Of a stretch of 64,000 bases of DNA, positions 1 to 8,825 are shown piece by piece. The notes beneath the pieces were generated by a model. It worked only from the letters and a program-made list of their open reading frames with translations. It had not been told where the DNA came from and did no database searches. Position 1 is the first letter of the stretch; each line of letters opens with the position of its first letter. The position numbers and the translations under genes were made by a program. Source of the DNA: DSVQ01 sp964484765 (GTDB lineage Bacteria; Planctomycetota; Planctomycetia; Planctomycetales; Planctomycetaceae); the NCBI GenBank assembly GCA_964484765.1, contig CAZAGI010000032.1, positions 1 through 64,000 on the forward strand, read 5' to 3'.

Positions 1-2
1 CG

Positions 3-512
3 CAGCTCGACCGCTTCCTGCTGCACATCCGCGTCGATTACCCTACTGGCGATGATGAATGGGAAGTCGCCCGGCGGGTGACCTCGGGACAACAGGGAAC
101 CATCAGCGCGATTCTCTCCGCGGAAGACATTGTCGGATTTCAGAAGCTGGTGACGCACGTGCCGGTGAGCGATCAGGTTCTCGGCTATGCGTGGACGCTG
201 GTTCGGTCGTCACGTCCACAGACGAAAGAAGCCCCAGACTTCGTCAACAAGTGGGTGAGCTGGGGGGCCGGTCCACGCGGCGTGCTGACGCTGGTCACTT
301 GCGCTAAAGCCCGCGCGGTGTTGTACGGCCGCTATCATGCCACGATTGGCGACGTGCAGGCGATCGCGCCGGGCACGCTCCGCCACCGCATCGCTCCGAA
401 CTACGCCGCACAAGCCGCGGGAGTCGACAGCGAAAAAATCATCAGCATGCTGATGGAAAACATCCCCGTCGATAAGAAGTACACGCGCCCGGCACTGGTC
501 GGCGCGAAATAA
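3..512 (+). CDS. MoxR-family AAA ATPase, C-terminal part
   Basis: This is the 3' end of a gene that begins before the window. Reading from base 3 it opens with QLDRFLLHIRVDYP, the strand and helix that follow the sensor region in MoxR ATPases (the ATPase then continues into its C-terminal lid domain), and ends in a short lid helix bundle. MoxR proteins are AAA+ chaperone-like ATPases that often act with vWA-domain partners in the maturation of enzymes or envelope complexes. The DUF58 gene starts 48 bases downstream on the same strand, which is the classic MoxR-DUF58 pairing and supports the call. The Walker motifs lie outside the window. Confidence 0.9.
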   Translation, partial: QLDRFLLHIRVDYPTGDDEWEVARRVTSGQQGTISAILSAEDIVGFQKLVTHVPVSDQVLGYAWTLVRSSRPQTKEAPDFVNKWVSWGAGPRGVLTLVTCAKARAVLYGRYHATIGDVQAIAPGTLRHRIAPNYAAQAAGVDSEKIISMLMENIPVDKKYTRPALVGAK

Positions 513-560
513 GCATCGATTTCGGTGTGCCAGTGCTACACTCGCGTCGTTGATCAGTCC

Positions 561-1481
561 ATGGAGTCATCCGTGTCAGCCAGCGTGTTATCCCGTTATC
601 TCGACCCGGAAGTGCTGCAGCGCACGGCGGACCGGCCGATTGAACCGGCGGGACTGGTGCTGGGGTCGCTCGCCGGCGGACACAAATCACCGCTGGCAGG
701 ATTCGCCGTGGAATTCGCCGGTCATCGCGAGTACGTCGTCGGCGACGACCCGAAACACATCGACTGGCGGCTGTATCACAAGCGGGAACGGTACTTCATC
801 AAGCAGTACGAAATGGAGACGAACTTCGTCTGCCATCTGCTGCTCGACGTCAGCGCTTCCATGCGCTACGGCGAAGCGCGGCAACAGAAGCTGCTCTACG
901 CCCAGCAATTGGCGACGACGCTGGCCTACTCGATCGTCCAGCAGCATGACAAGGTTTCGTTGGCGACGTTTGACGATCAGGTCCGCGGCTATGTGCCGCC
1001 GGGCAGCACGCTCACCCAGGTGGTGAAGCTCACACAGCATCTCGATGAAGTCGCGCCGGTTGAAAAAACACGCATGCCGGAATGCCTGGTGGAACTCGCC
1101 GGGCGGATGGGCCGCCGCGAGATCATCATGGTCTTCAGCGATTTTTTCACCGACCTCGCGACACTGGAACCGGCGTTGCAGCGGTTGCGCTACGCCCGGC
1201 ACGAAGTGGTCTTGTTCCAAGTCCTTCATCATCATGAACTGACGTTTGACCTCGACGGGATGATCAAGTTTCAGGGGCTGGAATCGGCAGACGAAATGCT
1301 TACGCAGACGGAAGACATTCGCAAGGGGTATCTCGATGTGCTGCAGCGTTTCGAGGATGAATTCGCGGCGATCTGCCAGCGGAACCGCATCGAGCGCGTG
1401 GTGATCGACACCAGCCGCAATCCGGGAGACGCGATCCTCGATTATCTAAACCAGCGGGATCTGCTGCTGCGAACGCGCTGA
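561..1481 (+). CDS. DUF58 domain protein with vWA-like fold
   Basis: A 306-residue DUF58 protein. The DUF58 signature GDDPKHIDWR is at residues 61-70 and a vWA metal-site motif DVSAS at 96-100. These proteins are the usual partners of MoxR ATPases, whose gene lies just upstream, and are thought to work at the envelope, as in Bat aerotolerance operons. An in-frame GTG at 525 is possible, but the ATG at 561 gives the normal family N-terminus. There is no signal peptide or membrane segment, so this is a cytoplasmic short-form DUF58 protein. The substrate or target is unknown. Confidence 0.88.
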   Translation: MESSVSASVLSRYLDPEVLQRTADRPIEPAGLVLGSLAGGHKSPLAGFAVEFAGHREYVVGDDPKHIDWRLYHKRERYFIKQYEMETNFVCHLLLDVSASMRYGEARQQKLLYAQQLATTLAYSIVQQHDKVSLATFDDQVRGYVPPGSTLTQVVKLTQHLDEVAPVEKTRMPECLVELAGRMGRREIIMVFSDFFTDLATLEPALQRLRYARHEVVLFQVLHHHELTFDLDGMIKFQGLESADEMLTQTEDIRKGYLDVLQRFEDEFAAICQRNRIERVVIDTSRNPGDAILDYLNQRDLLLRTR

Positions 1482-1535
1482 ATTCGACCGGCCAATCGGT
1501 CAGCAAGTCCTCGAGAGGTTCGTCCTTCCAGTTCG

Positions 1536-1564
1536 TTGACGGCAACTGAGATCTCAGTTAGATA
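1536..1564 (+). promoter_or_regulatory. sigma-70-like promoter of the GntR gene
   Basis: TTGACG at 1536-1541 and TAGATA at 1559-1564 are separated by exactly 17 bases. The -35 box is strong and the -10 box weak. The predicted start point near 1571 leaves a short leader before the ATG at 1610. The spacer is filled by a perfect palindrome (separate entry). Prediction only. Confidence 0.45.
1544..1559. promoter_or_regulatory. 16-bp perfect palindrome, candidate GntR operator
   Basis: AACTGAGATCTCAGTT is a perfect 16-base palindrome lying between the -35 and -10 boxes of the promoter ahead of the GntR-family gene. GntR-family dimers bind short palindromes and commonly repress their own promoter, so autoregulation is the simplest reading. 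The size and position are seen directly; the protein that binds is inferred. Confidence 0.5.
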
Positions 1565-1609
1565 TATGTTGTCGTGAAAGTCAGCCGGCTCAATAGCGCG
1601 AGGACGCGG

Positions 1610-2314
1610 ATGCCCGCGATCAATTCGATACCGAAACGAAGCCGTGTCCGGCCCGCCCCGGTGGTGGCGACGGCCGACAAAGCCCTGCTGAAGCAACGGG
1701 CCTACGAAGAATTGAAGGTCCGAATTCAGAATGCCACCTTCGTGCCGGGTGCCTTTCTTTCTGAACGGCAATTGGCTGCGGAATTGGGCATGAGCAAGAC
1801 GCCCGTGAAAGCCGCGCTCGAACGTTTGGAAGCGGAAGGCTTCGTGGCGGTCTCCCCTCAGCAAGGGATTGTGGTCCGTGATCTGTCGATCCATGAGATC
1901 GCCGATCAGTTCGAGATTCGGCTGGCGTTGGAGTCCTTCGTCCTGCGCAGTCTGGCCGGGAAACTGCGCGATTTGCAGATCGCGCAGCTGCGGGACCATC
2001 TGCGACAGCAACAGCAGGCGGCAAAATGCGTCGATGTCGCCACCTCCTCCCGGCTGGACGCCGAGTTCCACACGCTCTTCTGCGAATTTCTCGGTAACCA
2101 GGAAATCCTGCGGTGGATGCTGCATCTGCGTGAGAAAATGCATCGGGTGGTGACACGCGTCTTTCAGCAGCATGCTGACCGGCTGACACCCAGCTATCGG
2201 GAACACAAAGCGATCGCCGATGCCGTGCTGGCAGGCAATGCAAACCAGGCCGCCGCCGCCCTCGAGGAACATTTGAGCTATGGCAAGCAGTTGCTGCTGT
2301 CGCGTCATCGATAG
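1610..2314 (+). CDS. GntR-family transcriptional regulator (FadR/FCD type)
   Basis: A 234-residue regulator. A winged helix-turn-helix covers roughly residues 25-90, including the recognition-helix stretch ELGMSKTPVKAALERL. An all-helical FCD-type ligand-binding domain follows. FCD regulators usually sense small carboxylic acids or sugar acids, but the ligand cannot be read here. I chose the ATG at 1610 because GAGGA lies 5 bases upstream; a GTG at 1574 would add 12 residues. The gene overlaps the start of the following DUF1553 gene by 35 bases, so the two are probably co-transcribed and the DUF1553-DUF1501 pair may share its control. Confidence 0.87.
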   Translation: MPAINSIPKRSRVRPAPVVATADKALLKQRAYEELKVRIQNATFVPGAFLSERQLAAELGMSKTPVKAALERLEAEGFVAVSPQQGIVVRDLSIHEIADQFEIRLALESFVLRSLAGKLRDLQIAQLRDHLRQQQQAAKCVDVATSSRLDAEFHTLFCEFLGNQEILRWMLHLREKMHRVVTRVFQQHADRLTPSYREHKAIADAVLAGNANQAAAALEEHLSYGKQLLLSRHR

Positions 2315-5177
2315 ACGCCTCGGCGGGTTACTCGTCGCGTTGTGTTTCGCGCTGCCAATTCGCGCGGAAGAACCGGCTCCGAGTTTCTATCGCGGGTTAA
2401 ACCTCAATGGACCACCGGTGACAATCGACGGCCATCCGTGGGAGGGCCGCGAGTCGAAACACTACGTCTGCCACGACAAGGCCTTTGAGAATCAAAGTGT
2501 GCCACTGGTGCCTGCCACGGACGCCGAGCGGGCGAAGATGATTCGCAGCAGTCGCTGGGGAGGCAATCGTATCGAACTGACGGACATTCCTTCCGGAACC
2601 TACACCCTGTTTCTGTATGTCTGGGAAGATAACGACGACGAGATGTATTCGATCGCCGTCAACGGACGACCGGTCGCCACGAATTACCACAGCGGCTCCG
2701 CGGGTCACTGGGAAAAACTTGGTCCGTGGTTCGTGTCACCCAGCGACGGGAAAATTGTCCTCACGAGCCAGGGAGGCGCGGCGAATTTCTCCGGAATCGA
2801 ACTCTGGCGCGGGCGCTACGATGGAATGAGCGCGCCCATCAGCGACGAGGACCTTGCCTTTTTCGAAAAGCGCATCCGCCCGCTGTTGGCCGCCAAGTGT
2901 TACGAGTGCCACAGCGCTGAAGCGAAGGAACTGCAGGGCGAACTGCTGGTCGATTCGCGTGCCACCATCCGTCGTGGTGGCGCGAAAGGGCCGGCCGTTG
3001 TCCCGGGCGACGTGGCCAAAAGTCTGCTGATGGAGGCCGTTCGCTACGACAACGCCGACATGCAGATGCCGCCCGACGCCAAGTTGTCGGACGCAGAAAT
3101 TGCGGATCTGGAGCACTGGATCAAGAGGGGAGCGCCGGATCCACGTTCGACGGCGACGAAGCACACGGGCAAACAAATCGACATTGCTGTGGCGCGACAG
3201 TTCTGGTCACTGCGACCGATCACCGCACCGCCCGTGCCCGCGGTCAAGAATGCCGACTGGCCGCGCACGGAAATCGATCGTTTCATCCTCGCCAGACTGG
3301 AAGGAGAAAGCCTGACACCGGCGGCCGATGCCGACAAGCGCACGCTGCTGCGCCGGGCAACGTATGACTTGGTCGGGCTGCCGCCGACTCCGGATGAAGT
3401 TCGCGATTTCCTCGCCGATGCTTCGACGGAAGCGTTTTCCCGTGTGGTGGACCGACTGCTTGCTTCGCCGCGCTATGGCGAACGCTGGGGCCGCCACTGG
3501 CTGGATGTCGTGCGGTATGCCGATACGGCGGGCGATAACTCGGACTACCCGATCCCGCAAATGTACTTGTATCGCGACTGGGTCATCAACGCGTTCAATC
3601 GCGACCTGCCTTATGATGAGTTCGTGCGCGATCAACTGGCGGGCGATCTGCGCGGCGGCGCCACCGATGACGAGCGGCTGCAACGACTGATCGCCACGGG
3701 TTACCTTGCCAACGCGCGGCGCTTCGGTTCGCGCGTGGACGATTATCCCTGGCACCTGACCATTGAAGACACGATCGACAACGTCGGCCGGGCATTCCTG
3801 GGACTCTCGTTGAGTTGCGCCCGTTGCCACGATCACAAATTCGATCCGATCACCACGCGCGACTATTATGGACTCTACGGCATTTTTGGCAGCACGCGCT
3901 ACCCGTGGCCGGGGCTTGAACTCGACAAACGCCAGCGGGATTTCGTGCCGCTTGTTCCGTTGAGCCGAAAAACCGAGATTGAGGAATCGCAAGCCGCGCG
4001 ATCGAACGAGCAATCGCGGCTCGATGCGGAAATCAAAACGCTCAAAGATTCTCTGAAGAAGGCCGAAGGAGACGCAAAAGTCGCCATCGAGAAGGAACTA
4101 AAAGAAGCGGAACGCCGCGCGAAAGAACACGCTCAGTTGCCGCCGCTGTTTGACACGGCGTATGCGGTTGCCGAAGCGCAATTGCTGGCCGACGCAGCCG
4201 TGCAATCTAAAGGCGATCCGGCGCGGCCCGGCGATATGGTCCGGCGGCACTTCCCTGCTGTGCTGGGAGGCGGTGAACTCCCGGAAACATCCCAGGAAAG
4301 TGGCCGCCGCGAACTTGCCGAATGGATCGTCTCCGCGGAAAACCCGCTGCCGGCGCGCGTGATGGCCAACCGCATCTGGTTGTATCACTTCGGCCGCGGT
4401 CTCGTGCCGACGCCGAACGATTTCGGCAAGCAAGGCAAACCGCCGACGCATCCGGAATTGCTCGATTATCTCGCCATGCAGCTTCGCGCCGGCGGCTGGT
4501 CAATCAAATCACTTCACCGGCAGATCATGCGCTCGCGCACCTATCAACTGTCGAGCCTGCGCACGGCAGACGCCCTCGATCGCGATCCGGCGAACAATGG
4601 GCTGGCAAGCTTCCCGCGCCGCAGACTCGAAGCAGAATCTCTTCGAGACACCTTGCTGGTCTTGGGGGGAAATCTGGATTTGTCCCCCGCGGGGCCGCAT
4701 CCGTTTCCGCCTCAGCACAATTGGGATTTCACGCAGCACAAGCCGTTCAAGGCGGTCTATGAGACCCGGCGGCGGAGCGTCTACCTGATGGCGCAGCGGA
4801 TTCAGCGGCATCCGTTCCAGGCGGTGTTCGACGGAGCGGATCCATCGACCAGTACCGCCGTGCGAATGATCAGCACCACGCCGCTCCAGGCGTTGTTTCT
4901 GCTGAATGACGCGTTCGTTCACGAACAGTCACGGTTGGTTGCTGCGCGCGTTGCAAGCCATGCCTCCGCTGTCGAACCACGGGTCAGCTTCGCCTATGAG
5001 CTTGTGTTGTCGCGACCTCCCACCGAGGAGGAAATTCTCGCCGCACGTGAGTTTCTCACAAAAGCAGAGTCGCTCCTGCAAACCGAAGGAACCGCCCAAG
5101 CCGACGTAGAAGCCGAAGCGTGGCGCGCGTATGTGCGCACGCTGTTCCGACTGAACGAATTTGTTTATCTCGATTGA
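2280..5177 (+). CDS. Exported PSC cytochrome / DUF1549 / DUF1553 protein with N-terminal beta domain
   Basis: A 965-residue exported protein. The signal peptide is about residues 1-29 (GLLVALCFALPIRA). A malectin/CBM-like beta domain covers about 30-175. A planctomycete-type cytochrome domain follows with CYECH at 207-211, then DUF1549 and DUF1553. A charged helical, probably coiled-coil stretch lies near 560-620, and the protein ends in the family signature NEFVYLD. These proteins are abundant in planctomycetes and nearly always paired with DUF1501 proteins; their biochemical role is not established, though a link to periplasmic polysaccharide use is often proposed. The extra N-terminal beta domain fits a carbohydrate-facing role. 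The DUF1501 partner starts 8 bases after the stop. Confidence 0.85.
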   Translation: MASSCCCRVIDRRLGGLLVALCFALPIRAEEPAPSFYRGLNLNGPPVTIDGHPWEGRESKHYVCHDKAFENQSVPLVPATDAERAKMIRSSRWGGNRIELTDIPSGTYTLFLYVWEDNDDEMYSIAVNGRPVATNYHSGSAGHWEKLGPWFVSPSDGKIVLTSQGGAANFSGIELWRGRYDGMSAPISDEDLAFFEKRIRPLLAAKCYECHSAEAKELQGELLVDSRATIRRGGAKGPAVVPGDVAKSLLMEAVRYDNADMQMPPDAKLSDAEIADLEHWIKRGAPDPRSTATKHTGKQIDIAVARQFWSLRPITAPPVPAVKNADWPRTEIDRFILARLEGESLTPAADADKRTLLRRATYDLVGLPPTPDEVRDFLADASTEAFSRVVDRLLASPRYGERWGRHWLDVVRYADTAGDNSDYPIPQMYLYRDWVINAFNRDLPYDEFVRDQLAGDLRGGATDDERLQRLIATGYLANARRFGSRVDDYPWHLTIEDTIDNVGRAFLGLSLSCARCHDHKFDPITTRDYYGLYGIFGSTRYPWPGLELDKRQRDFVPLVPLSRKTEIEESQAARSNEQSRLDAEIKTLKDSLKKAEGDAKVAIEKELKEAERRAKEHAQLPPLFDTAYAVAEAQLLADAAVQSKGDPARPGDMVRRHFPAVLGGGELPETSQESGRRELAEWIVSAENPLPARVMANRIWLYHFGRGLVPTPNDFGKQGKPPTHPELLDYLAMQLRAGGWSIKSLHRQIMRSRTYQLSSLRTADALDRDPANNGLASFPRRRLEAESLRDTLLVLGGNLDLSPAGPHPFPPQHNWDFTQHKPFKAVYETRRRSVYLMAQRIQRHPFQAVFDGADPSTSTAVRMISTTPLQALFLLNDAFVHEQSRLVAARVASHASAVEPRVSFAYELVLSRPPTEEEILAAREFLTKAESLLQTEGTAQADVEAEAWRAYVRTLFRLNEFVYLD

Positions 5178-5185
5178 TTCCCGCG

Positions 5186-6583
5186 ATGACCTCAATGACA
5201 CCATCTCTCGATCGTTCGCGGCGCGCTGTGCTGCAATCCTTTGTTGGCGGCTCGCTGCTGATGCCGGGCTTGCTCGCGGAACTTCTTGCCGATACCACGT
5301 CGGCTCTCGACAATCCGCTGGCCCCCAAGCCGCCGCAGTTTCCTGCCAAGGCGAAGCGGGTCATCTTCGTCTTCTCCAACGGCGGCGTGTCGCACATGGA
5401 CACGTTCGACTACAAACCGGAACTCTTCAAAGCCGATGGCAAGAAGACCGGCACCGGCGGCGGCCTCTCGAACCAGCAACGCGTGTTGCTGAAACCGCTC
5501 TGGGAGTTCCGACCCGGAGGTCGCAGCGGCACACTCGTCAGCGATCTCTTCCCGCATCTCCGCGAACGCATGGACGACATCTGCGTCATTCGCTCGCTGA
5601 ACGGTAACGACAACGAGCACTACAACGCCACTCTCGGCATGCACACCGGCTCGTTCTTTTTCTCGCGTCCCAGCATCGGTTCCTGGATCAGCTACGGTTT
5701 GGGAACGATGAACCAGAACCTGCCGTCGTTCATTGCACTCGCACCGCAGATGCCCTATGCGGGCACGCAGATTTTCAACAACGATTTTCTCCCCGCCTAC
5801 CATCAGGGAGTGCGTGTGCTCGGCGGCAAAGAGCCGATCGCCAATCTCGATCGCCGGACGAAACAGCGCGGATTGCAGGAACTCGAACTCGGACTGGCGG
5901 ATGTTCTCAACAACCGTCATCTTGCCGCGCGGTCAGGCGATACCGACCTGTCGGCTCGGATTCGCAGCTTCGAGACGGCCTTTCATATGCAGGCCGAAGC
6001 GCCGGACGCCTTCGATGTTGGCAAAGAGACCGATGACACCCTCGCGATGTACGGTCTGAAACGCGGGCAAAGCGACGGATTCGGGTGGCAATGCCTGGTA
6101 GCGCGACGGCTTGCCGAACGCGGGGTCCGCTTCATCGAGCTCGTCGACGGCAGTAGCAGCCACAACTGGGACCAGCATGGCAACATGGCCGAGCATGCCG
6201 ATCACGCGAAGAATATCGACCAGCCGCTCGCTGGACTGCTGCGCGACCTGAAAGACCGCGGGATGCTCGATGAAACGCTGGTGGTCTGGACGACGGAATT
6301 CGGCCGCACACCGGGTGTGGATGGCGACAAAGGCCGCGGACATCATAGTGCGTGCTTTTCATCCTGGCTGGCCGGCGGCGGTGTGAAGGGAGGCATTGCC
6401 CACGGCACGACCGACGATCTGGGAGCCACCGTCGCTACCGACGGCGTGCACGTGCACGATTTCCACGCCACAATTCTGCACCTGCTGGGCATCGATCATA
6501 CCCGGCTCACCTATCGCCACGCGGGCCGCGACTACCGCTTGACCGATGTGCACGGCAAAGTGGTTCGCAGCCTCCTGGCGTAA
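5186..6583 (+). CDS. DUF1501 exported protein (sulfatase-like fold)
   Basis: A 465-residue DUF1501 protein, partner of the preceding DUF1553 gene. The N-terminus has DRSRRAVLQS followed by a hydrophobic stretch, a Tat-like signal. Family features visible include a long run starting at VIFVFSNGGVSHMDTFD and the motif WTTEFGRTPG near the C-terminal third. DUF1501 proteins resemble the alkaline phosphatase/sulfatase fold, but their substrate is undefined. The ATG at 5186 is preferred to an upstream GTG at 5120, which lies inside the preceding gene and would spoil the signal sequence. A strong bidirectional terminator follows. Confidence 0.88.
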   Translation: MTSMTPSLDRSRRAVLQSFVGGSLLMPGLLAELLADTTSALDNPLAPKPPQFPAKAKRVIFVFSNGGVSHMDTFDYKPELFKADGKKTGTGGGLSNQQRVLLKPLWEFRPGGRSGTLVSDLFPHLRERMDDICVIRSLNGNDNEHYNATLGMHTGSFFFSRPSIGSWISYGLGTMNQNLPSFIALAPQMPYAGTQIFNNDFLPAYHQGVRVLGGKEPIANLDRRTKQRGLQELELGLADVLNNRHLAARSGDTDLSARIRSFETAFHMQAEAPDAFDVGKETDDTLAMYGLKRGQSDGFGWQCLVARRLAERGVRFIELVDGSSSHNWDQHGNMAEHADHAKNIDQPLAGLLRDLKDRGMLDETLVVWTTEFGRTPGVDGDKGRGHHSACFSSWLAGGGVKGGIAHGTTDDLGATVATDGVHVHDFHATILHLLGIDHTRLTYRHAGRDYRLTDVHGKVVRSLLA

Positions 6584-6614
6584 CGAGAAATCGCGCGACC
6601 CCAAACAAAACGAG

Positions 6615-6651
6615 AGAAGCCCGGCAGCTTTGAAGATGCCGGGCTTCTTTT
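6615..6651. terminator. Bidirectional intrinsic terminator
   Basis: A perfect 12-bp stem, AGAAGCCCGGCA (6615-6626) with TGCCGGGCTTCT (6637-6648), has a 10-base loop. It is followed by T's on the + strand and by a T-rich run on the - strand. It sits between the convergent DUF1501 and fusA genes and can serve both. The stem core is shared with the terminator at 54937-54968. Confidence 0.85.
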
Positions 6652-6677
6652 ATCGCATGTCGCTCGGTTAAACCGAA

Positions 6678-8825
6678 TTACGCCTTTTGCTTCGCGCGTT
6701 CGGCTTTTTCCTTGCGGCGTTTTTCCACGACTTCCGCCTGCAGACCACGGGGCAACATGGAATACCTCGCGAATTCCATCGTGAAGGTCCCCTTGCCCTG
6801 CGTCATCGAGCGGACTTCGTTGGCATAGTCGAACATGCTGGACAACGGCACTTCAGCGTTAATCGTGCAGATATTCATTGCCGTTTCCGTCGAGCCAATC
6901 ACGCCGCGCTTGCTGGCGAGGTGGCCGGTCACCGTTCCCTGGAACTCGTCGGGCACTTCCACTTCGAGCTTCATGATGGGCTCGAGCAAACCGAGATCGC
7001 ACTTCGACAGGATTTCACGCATCGCGTCGAAACCGCAGATATCGAACGCCATTTCACTGGAGTCCACGTCGTGGTACGTCCCGTCCTGCAGGCGGATGCG
7101 GACACCCACGACTTCGCACTCACACAGCGGCCCCTTGACGAGCGCCCGCTGCATGCCTTTGTCGACCGGAGCGATGTATTCCTTGGGAATCCGGCCGCCG
7201 GTGACCTCGTTGACGAATTCGTACGGCAGCACAGCATCTTCCGGAAGGACTTCCATCACACCGACGACATGCGCGTACTGGCCCGAGCCCCCGGTTTGCT
7301 TCTTGTGCTTGTAGTTGAACTCGACACCCTTCGTCGGCGTTTCGCGGTAGGCGACGCGCGGCGGTCCGATGATGCACTCCACGCCGTATTCGCGCTTGAT
7401 CCGCTCAACATAAATGTCGAGATGCAACTGGCCCATCCCGGCGATCAGCGTCTGGCCGGTTTCTTCATCCGACATCACGCGGAACGTGGGATCTTCGCGG
7501 CGGAAGCGCTCGAGCGCCTTGCCGAGCTTGTCTGCACCGTCGCGCTTCGCCGGTTCGATGGACAGCTTGATCACGGCATCGGGTACGAAGATGCTTTCGA
7601 GGGCATAGTTCGTCCCTTCCGAGCAGAACGTATCCCCCGACGCGCAGTCGACACCGACCAGCGCAATGATGTCACCGGCTTCCGCATAATCGACGTCTTC
7701 GCGTTCATTGGCGTGCATCCGCACCAGCCGGCCGAAGCGAATCCGCTTGCCCGTGCGGGTGTTGATGTAGCTGTCGCCCTTCACAATCTTGCCCTGATAC
7801 AGCCGCGTGTAGGTCAACTGGCCGTACTGTTCCACCACCGTCTTGAAAGCCATGCAGACCAGCGGCTTATTCGGATCGGAGCTGAGTTTCACTTTATTCC
7901 AGTTCGGGTCACTGGGAATCCCATCGGCGGGGGGTTTCTTGTCGAGATCGGTCGCCGTCAGGTCACGGTCGAGCGGCGTCGGCAGGTAATAGGTCACCCC
8001 GTCGAGCAGTTCCTGCACGGCTTTGTTCTTGTACGCCGAGCCCATCATCACCGGAGTGATCTGGTGCGCGAGCGTGGCTTCACGGATCGTCTGACGGATG
8101 AGCGGAATGGGGACTTCCTGCTCTTCCAGGAGCATGGTCATCATTTCGTCACTCGACATCGACAGCGTTTCCAGCATTTCTTGCCGCGCGGTCTTGGCCT
8201 TTTCCAGCAACGCATCGGGAATGGCTTCATAACGGACGTCTTCGCCGTCTTCGCCGTCGAAGTAGCATGCGCGCATTTCGATCAGGTCGACGACCCCTTC
8301 AAAGGTCGACTCTTTGCCGATCGGAATCTGCAACGGACACGGCGTGACATTGAGCTTGTCGCGGATCATGCCAATGACCTTATCCGGGTTCGCGCCGGTC
8401 CGGTCCATCTTGTTGATGAAAGCAATACGGGGCACTTTGTAGCGCTTCATCTGCCGGTCGACGGTGAGCGACTGGCTTTGCACGCCGGCCACCGAGCAAA
8501 GCACCAGAATCGCGCCGTCGAGCACGCGGAGGCTGCGTTCGACTTCCACCGTGAAGTCCACGTGGCCCGGCGTATCGATCAGATTGATCGTGTATTCCGT
8601 CCCCTTCGCGTCCCACTTCACCTGAGTCGCGGCGGAGGTGATCGTGATCCCCTTCTCACGCTCGAGTTCCATGTGGTCCATCACCGCGCCGACGCCATCC
8701 TTGCCCTTCACTTCGTGAATGGCATGAATGCGGCCAGAGTAAAACAGAATGCGTTCCGACAACGTCGTCTTGCCGGAATCGATGTGGGCGGATACGCCGA
8801 TATTGCGAACTTTGGTCAGATCCAT
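6678..8825 (-). CDS. fusA: Elongation factor G, spd/mitochondrial-like type
   Basis: A 715-residue translational GTPase that drives translocation on the ribosome. G1 AHIDSGKT is at residues 13-20, G3 DTPGH at 84-88 and G4 NKMD at 138-141, with EF-G domains II-V after them. The switch region reads MELEREKGITI and the early region HEVKGKDGVGAVMD. As I recall the families, this matches mitochondrial EFG1 and the bacterial spdEFG group of spirochaetes, planctomycetes and deltaproteobacteria, not canonical EF-G (MEQEQERGITI). The ATG at 8825 gives MDLTKVRNIG; a longer frame to 8897 has no conserved residues. The gene stands alone, away from any str operon genes (rpsL, rpsG, tuf). Confidence 0.95.
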   Translation of the reverse strand: MDLTKVRNIGVSAHIDSGKTTLSERILFYSGRIHAIHEVKGKDGVGAVMDHMELEREKGITITSAATQVKWDAKGTEYTINLIDTPGHVDFTVEVERSLRVLDGAILVLCSVAGVQSQSLTVDRQMKRYKVPRIAFINKMDRTGANPDKVIGMIRDKLNVTPCPLQIPIGKESTFEGVVDLIEMRACYFDGEDGEDVRYEAIPDALLEKAKTARQEMLETLSMSSDEMMTMLLEEQEVPIPLIRQTIREATLAHQITPVMMGSAYKNKAVQELLDGVTYYLPTPLDRDLTATDLDKKPPADGIPSDPNWNKVKLSSDPNKPLVCMAFKTVVEQYGQLTYTRLYQGKIVKGDSYINTRTGKRIRFGRLVRMHANEREDVDYAEAGDIIALVGVDCASGDTFCSEGTNYALESIFVPDAVIKLSIEPAKRDGADKLGKALERFRREDPTFRVMSDEETGQTLIAGMGQLHLDIYVERIKREYGVECIIGPPRVAYRETPTKGVEFNYKHKKQTGGSGQYAHVVGVMEVLPEDAVLPYEFVNEVTGGRIPKEYIAPVDKGMQRALVKGPLCECEVVGVRIRLQDGTYHDVDSSEMAFDICGFDAMREILSKCDLGLLEPIMKLEVEVPDEFQGTVTGHLASKRGVIGSTETAMNICTINAEVPLSSMFDYANEVRSMTQGKGTFTMEFARYSMLPRGLQAEVVEKRRKEKAERAKQKA

